Shown here piece after piece: positions 60,512 through 64,000 of a stretch of 64,000 bases of DNA. The notes below the pieces were generated by a model, which saw only the letters and a program-made list of their open reading frames with translations, was not told the origin of the DNA and did no database searches. The translations under genes and the position numbers were made by a program. The DNA comes from Enterococcus avium ATCC 14025 (lineage in GTDB: Bacteria; Bacillota; Bacilli; Lactobacillales; Enterococcaceae): NCBI RefSeq assembly GCF_000406965.1, contig NZ_KE136357.1, forward strand, positions 952,058 to 1,016,057, given 5' to 3'. The stretch's first letter is position 1; every line of letters starts with the position of its first letter.

Positions 60512-60850
60512 CTATTTTGTTTTTAATGCTTGATTTTTTCTGTATGCGACTAATGCCTGCTTCATAACCGTGGCACCATCCATTGACCCATAGATATCTG
60601 ACGTTAACAACACTGTTGGTTTATTACTTTTGTCAGCTTCTCCTTTAATGAAATCATATTTATGGCTCAACTGTGGACCGACTAAAATCACGTCGTAATC
60701 ATCGATGTAACGTTCTAACTTATCGACACCGATCGCTTCCATCGGATAATCCTTTTCATCTAAACTTTTTGATTCCTTGACTACTTTTTTCATTGACTCC
60801 ATCATCATGGTCGTTGAAAAGCCCCCTGCACAAACGAGTAATGTTTTCAT
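60512..60850 (-). CDS. PTS lactose/cellobiose-type EIIB (second operon)
   Basis: A 112-residue EIIB with phosphocysteine Cys7 in LLVCAGGFSTT. It transfers phosphate from the EIIA encoded 29 bp upstream to sugar bound by the EIIC encoded 15 bp downstream. TAGGAGGATTTAACAC precedes the ATG. Confidence 0.93.
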   Translation of the reverse strand: MKTLLVCAGGFSTTMMMESMKKVVKESKSLDEKDYPMEAIGVDKLERYIDDYDVILVGPQLSHKYDFIKGEADKSNKPTVLLTSDIYGSMDGATVMKQALVAYRKNQALKTK

Positions 60851-60879
60851 GTGTTAAATCCTCCTAATAAATTTTTATC

Positions 60880-61206
60880 TTATTGCAAAGTCTTGGCTTC
60901 GCTTTGTTCCTTTAGCATACCGATCATTTCCTCAATCAAATCTCGAGCCAGAATGCTGGTCATTAAGTGATCCTGCGCATGTACCATCAGTAAGCTCGTC
61001 TCCGTTTTATCTCCATTGATCTCACCGGTGATCAACTTGGTCTGCACATCATGTGCATCGATGCTTTTTTCCTTGGCTTCCTGCATTTTCGCTTCGGCTT
61101 CCTCGAATTTTCCTTTGCGGGCGAGACGTAGCGCTTCAAAAGCAGAACCTCGTGAATCTCCTGCTGCGGAAATAATTTTAAAAATATCCATTTCTTGATC
61201 GGTCAT
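60880..61206 (-). CDS. PTS lactose/cellobiose-type EIIA (second operon)
   Basis: A 108-residue helical EIIA with active His76 in MVHAQDHLM. It lies 4 bp after the PRD regulator gene, which it probably helps to control by phosphorylation, and 29 bp before the EIIB gene. AAGAAGGATAAAACA precedes the ATG. Confidence 0.93.
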   Translation of the reverse strand: MTDQEMDIFKIISAAGDSRGSAFEALRLARKGKFEEAEAKMQEAKEKSIDAHDVQTKLITGEINGDKTETSLLMVHAQDHLMTSILARDLIEEMIGMLKEQSEAKTLQ

Positions 61207-61210
61207 TGTT

Positions 61211-63136
61211 TTATCCTTCTTTCATTAAACTTTTCATATAAGACTTGAAGTCTTGAAAATTCGTCATTTTTGTTAGTTGCGTATCTAAAAGTGGATCATC
61301 CATCATCTTGATCATTAAACGACTGATTTCTTTATGCAGGCTCAAGTGATCCTTTTTGATATTGATTAGAAAAATGATCCTTACTTGTTTCTCCCGATAA
61401 ATCAGCGGTTTTTTCAGTAAAATCACATCAATGACTTCCTTGATGGCTGCCTGCTCCATCGGATGGGGCCCTGCAACACCTTGCTGATAAATCGTATCAA
61501 TCATCTTTTCTCTACTTAAAACACTTTCTTTAAAGCCACGTTCAACCCAGCCGCGCTTTTCAAGATGAGCACCTTCATTTTCCAAAAGCTCCAGATAGTC
61601 ATTAGATTCTTCATTAATCTGAAACCATTCCTCATCAAATAAACTGAGAATGAACTGGTGTACATCAAAGACTTTATTTTTCGATTCTCTTAACAGGTAC
61701 AAATCTTTTTCGATCTTTGTGATCTCTGTCTGACTTAAAATCGTTTTGGTGTAAATGATCGGTATCTCAAAATCGGTTTGCTCCAGCGGTACAGTCGAGA
61801 TTAAAAGATCAAAGCTAGCATCAATTTGCTCAATTTCATTGAGGGCAAATGTTTCAACCTTCGCATTACTGAACAATCGCTCCAAATTGACTTTTAGTAA
61901 ATAAGCCGCCCCGCCACCTGTCGAACAGATCACTGCTATTTTCTGATAGTCATCAATCACTTGATTAGATTGTTTTTCCAAGCTCGCCGCGAAATAAATC
62001 GCTACATAACCAATCTCATCTTTGCTGATATCCGCATCTAAGTCTTTATTCAGTTCATTGATAAAGACCATTGCTACATTAAATACATTGGCATATTGCG
62101 TGTAAATATCCTCAATAATCGGATTTTCCAGCTGATGACCGGTGTAAAGACGTTGCAATAATGGGGCTACATGCATCATTAACGCATTGGCTAAATCTTG
62201 ATCCTGCCGAAAACTCGTGTGATAACGGCGGTCTACCAATTCCAAGGATTTATCGATCGCCTGTCTCAATTGCTGATTACTAGCAGGATCATCTAAAACA
62301 GCAAATTTCCCACGCAGTTGTTCTTCTAAATAATTTTTTTCCGCACACGAGAAATTCAACTGATAGGTCTCTTCTAAATAACCGACTAATTTTTCCGTCA
62401 AACGATCATAGTCATCGCTAATTGCATGCTCCTCCAACTCTTCGCTGTTCAAGGTATTGTTTTGCAGGATGCGAAAGCTTAACAAGCGAATATGTTGAAC
62501 GATGTTTTCAAAAACGATATCACTAATCTTCAATTGATTTTCTAACAATTGCTCCTTTAAAAGCTGCCGAAGCTCTTCTTCATTGAAGACAAAATTGAAC
62601 TCTTTGTACTTTTCCGTCAAAACCGGCGTATGAATCGTATTACGAATTAAGTATAAGATCGCTCGTCTTTTTTTACTTTCTGTCCCCATGATCTTCAAGC
62701 CGTAATGGGCTTTACTAAAGAGTGTCAGATCATAATTGTCACAAAACTGTTCGACCTGTTTGATATCCGCTTTGATCGTCGACAAACTGACATCTAACCA
62801 TTCTGCAATCTGCTGCATTGTAATGTACTCTTCATGGAACAGTAGCAATAGCTCGATATTTTTAATTCGCTCCTGCGGACTTGAATTATCTACCTGCTCT
62901 TGCTTTTTCGATTTCGACAGATAACTACTAAATCGAACGTTGTCGAAAACCTTCAACTGATAACCCGCTGAACGAACCCGTTCGACCGTAAATCCTTCGT
63001 TTGAACCGATTTCCTTCAGCCATTTAATATCATTCGCCAAAGTTCGTTCTGATATTTGAAATTTAGCGGCTAATGCCCTGGGAGCAATCGCTTGCTTCTT
63101 TGCATATAAGTATTCAACAATTTTTTCTTGTCTCAT
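61211..63136 (-). CDS. PRD-domain transcriptional activator with PTS EIIB and EIIA domains (LicR/BglG type)
   Basis: A 641-residue regulator. An HTH-11 domain is at about 1-60 and an Mga-like HTH at about 85-150. PRD1 is at about 180-290 (His215) and PRD2 at about 295-400 (His322). The EIIB-like domain has Cys404 in VICSTGGG, and the C-terminal EIIA domain is of fructose/mannitol type with His558 in GPHPMEQ. Such proteins are switched by PTS phosphorylation and activate adjacent PTS operons. It is the first gene of the operon and sits 4 bp before the EIIA gene. GCGGGAGGTAGTT precedes the ATG. Confidence 0.92.
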   Translation of the reverse strand: MRQEKIVEYLYAKKQAIAPRALAAKFQISERTLANDIKWLKEIGSNEGFTVERVRSAGYQLKVFDNVRFSSYLSKSKKQEQVDNSSPQERIKNIELLLLFHEEYITMQQIAEWLDVSLSTIKADIKQVEQFCDNYDLTLFSKAHYGLKIMGTESKKRRAILYLIRNTIHTPVLTEKYKEFNFVFNEEELRQLLKEQLLENQLKISDIVFENIVQHIRLLSFRILQNNTLNSEELEEHAISDDYDRLTEKLVGYLEETYQLNFSCAEKNYLEEQLRGKFAVLDDPASNQQLRQAIDKSLELVDRRYHTSFRQDQDLANALMMHVAPLLQRLYTGHQLENPIIEDIYTQYANVFNVAMVFINELNKDLDADISKDEIGYVAIYFAASLEKQSNQVIDDYQKIAVICSTGGGAAYLLKVNLERLFSNAKVETFALNEIEQIDASFDLLISTVPLEQTDFEIPIIYTKTILSQTEITKIEKDLYLLRESKNKVFDVHQFILSLFDEEWFQINEESNDYLELLENEGAHLEKRGWVERGFKESVLSREKMIDTIYQQGVAGPHPMEQAAIKEVIDVILLKKPLIYREKQVRIIFLINIKKDHLSLHKEISRLMIKMMDDPLLDTQLTKMTNFQDFKSYMKSLMKEG

Positions 63137-63426
63137 AACTACCTCCCGCTTACAAATAAACTATACAATGTAAGCCCTTTACTTAAAATGGCAACTTTTA
63201 CAAATTAAACATGCAAAATTAGACTGAATGAATAATTCTCTTACCATTAATCTGTATTAGATATTAAAGTTACAGTTTGCATACTACTTAATAAAATAAC
63301 TTATAATTTGTATTTTAGAATAACAAACACGGGATCTTTAACTTTGAAGCAATTCTTTACTAATGAAAGTAAAAAAATAAGCCCCTCTTTTGGAAGGACT
63401 TACGTTTTGAGGTTCTATAATATTTT

Positions 63427-63470
63427 GTGTTGGTGGAAAATCGAAGGCGATTTTCTACTAACACTTTTTT
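63427..63470 (+). terminator. Strong terminator just upstream of the ISL3 transposase
   Basis: Seventeen-bp stem (63427-63443 / 63448-63464) with two G-U pairs and a 4-nt loop, followed by six T. Confidence 0.75.
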
Positions 63471-63488
63471 CTTCGTTTCAACTCAAAA

Positions 63489-63548
63489 AGAGACTCACTT
63501 TTGGTAAAATTTAGTCGACCAAAACGTCACCCTACCAAAGGAGTCTCT
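63489..63548 (+). promoter_or_regulatory. RBS-sequestering hairpin of the ISL3 transposase
   Basis: AGAGACTC-a-CTTTTGGTA (63489-63506) pairs with TACCAAAG-GAGTCTCT (63533-63548), with one bulge. The downstream arm contains AAAGGAG, the transposase ribosome binding site. Confidence 0.65.
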
Positions 63549-63550
63549 CA

Positions 63551-64000
63551 ATGGATAATCATACTAGAAAATTACTCGGATTAACAGATAAACATTTATT
63601 TTTTGATGAAGAATGGCTGATTGAAAAAGAATATAAAGGCGTTCAAGCGCAGTTTATTAAAGGAAAATTGGATGACTCTCCTTCCTATTGTGAACACTGT
63701 CGATCGGTTCGTATTATCCGCAACGGTTCCTATACGACACGCACTCAGATGTTGAAAGTCAAAGAAAAGTTAACTATTTTAGAATTAAAACGTACCCGTT
63801 TTCTCTGCCATGATTGTGGACGGACCTTTTCTGCGAAAACGGACTTAGTTGATGAACATCATCAACTAACAAAGGAACTGAAGCAGGCGATTCTCATGGA
63901 ACTGTACGAAAATCAATCACGTAAACTAATCGCTAAGAAGTACTTCGTCTCGGATGGGACGGTGACACGGATCTTGCGTGAAGCAACGAAGCATTACCAG
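63551..64000 (+). CDS. ISL3 family transposase, N-terminal part
   Basis: The first 150 residues, starting MDNHTRKLLGLTDKHL. It has the ISL3 N-terminal zinc-binding domain (CEHCRSVRIIRNG ... CHDCGRTFSAKTDLV), then a helix-turn-helix (about 113-140: ESRKLIAKKYFVSDGTVTRIL-like NQSRKLIAKKYF, SDGTVTRIL). The DDE domain lies beyond the window. AAAGGAGTCTCTCA precedes the ATG but is paired in a leader hairpin. Confidence 0.9.
   Translation, partial: MDNHTRKLLGLTDKHLFFDEEWLIEKEYKGVQAQFIKGKLDDSPSYCEHCRSVRIIRNGSYTTRTQMLKVKEKLTILELKRTRFLCHDCGRTFSAKTDLVDEHHQLTKELKQAILMELYENQSRKLIAKKYFVSDGTVTRILREATKHYQ

Larger units (their letters stand above)
63137..63550. other. Intergenic region between the PRD regulator gene and the ISL3 transposase
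   Basis: No gene is seen. The left part holds the minus-strand promoter region of the PRD operon (TATAGT near 63161 is a weak -10 candidate). The right part holds a strong plus-strand terminator (63427-63470) and an RBS-covering hairpin (63489-63548), both probably belonging to the ISL3 element. I could not place the left inverted repeat of the element. Confidence 0.45.
63480..64000 (+). mobile_element. ISL3-family insertion sequence (left part, cut by the window edge)
   Basis: Identified from the transposase N-terminus. The true left end is not resolved, and the element continues beyond the window. Confidence 0.6.

Noticed and set aside
1..64000. CRISPR array, tRNA or rRNA genes
   Set aside because: No regularly spaced repeats and no cloverleaf or rRNA sequence were seen anywhere in the window.

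Overview
The window looks like a chromosomal segment of an Enterococcus or close relative. The evidence is moderately AT-rich DNA, strong AAGGAGG ribosome binding sites, a Gls24/AmaP stress operon, PepX and PepV peptidases, several lactose/cellobiose-type PTS operons, an Lsa-type ABC-F gene, an LtaS-type lipoteichoic acid synthase and IS110/ISL3 elements. The species cannot be resolved by reading alone. Most genes lie on the minus strand.

Layout. 1-2.6 kb: end of an AI-2E transporter gene, an Lrp regulator with an aminotransferase, and a small orphan protein. 3-5.8 kb: gls24 envelope-stress operon. 6-11.9 kb: CorA-type transporter, HTH protein, TMEM175-like channel, pepX and a zinc-ribbon protein. 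12-13.6 kb: AbiE-type toxin-antitoxin pair. 13.8-17.6 kb: pepV, OPT transporter and a PqqD-like protein. 18.2-23.9 kb: pyruvate phosphate dikinase, DUF1456, DUF1304 and a GH13 maltodextrin hydrolase. 24-26 kb: Lsa-like ABC-F gene behind a structured attenuator-like leader. 26-28 kb: two overlapping DUF3841 paralogues and a GntR/FCD regulator.

28.1-42.7 kb is the most unusual part. It is an anaerobic, selenium-dependent reductase locus: trxB, trxA, grdA (UGA = selenocysteine), grdC, grdD, a GrdI-like subunit, a GrdH-like selenoprotein (second in-frame UGA) and a BCCT betaine-type transporter. An IS110 element with a recognisable bridge-RNA region sits between grdI and grdH. Upstream is a glycyl radical enzyme closely resembling trans-4-hydroxyproline dehydratase, with its radical-SAM activase and a divergent XRE-cupin regulator. 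The component B subunit lacks the Asn-Cys pair that is cleaved to a pyruvoyl group in glycine reductase. That fits a quaternary-amine (betaine) substrate, so I infer reduction of betaine to trimethylamine and acetyl phosphate, with electrons passed from TrxB to TrxA.

43.5-49.8 kb: a PTS operon whose catabolic enzyme is a glycosylasparaginase rather than a glycosidase, plus a formylglutamate-amidohydrolase-like protein, an M20 dipeptidase and a GntR/UTRA regulator. Two near-identical palindromic operators tie the locus together, and GlcNAc-Asn is the suggested substrate. 49.9-55.8 kb: QueH, LtaS, an SDR, an isochorismatase-like hydrolase, CsbD, two very small proteins and a DLH-like hydrolase. 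55.8-63.1 kb: a second PTS operon without a glycosidase, joined to two peptidases (M24, M42), a PatB-type C-S lyase and a PRD regulator. 63.4-64 kb: start of an ISL3-family transposase cut by the window edge.
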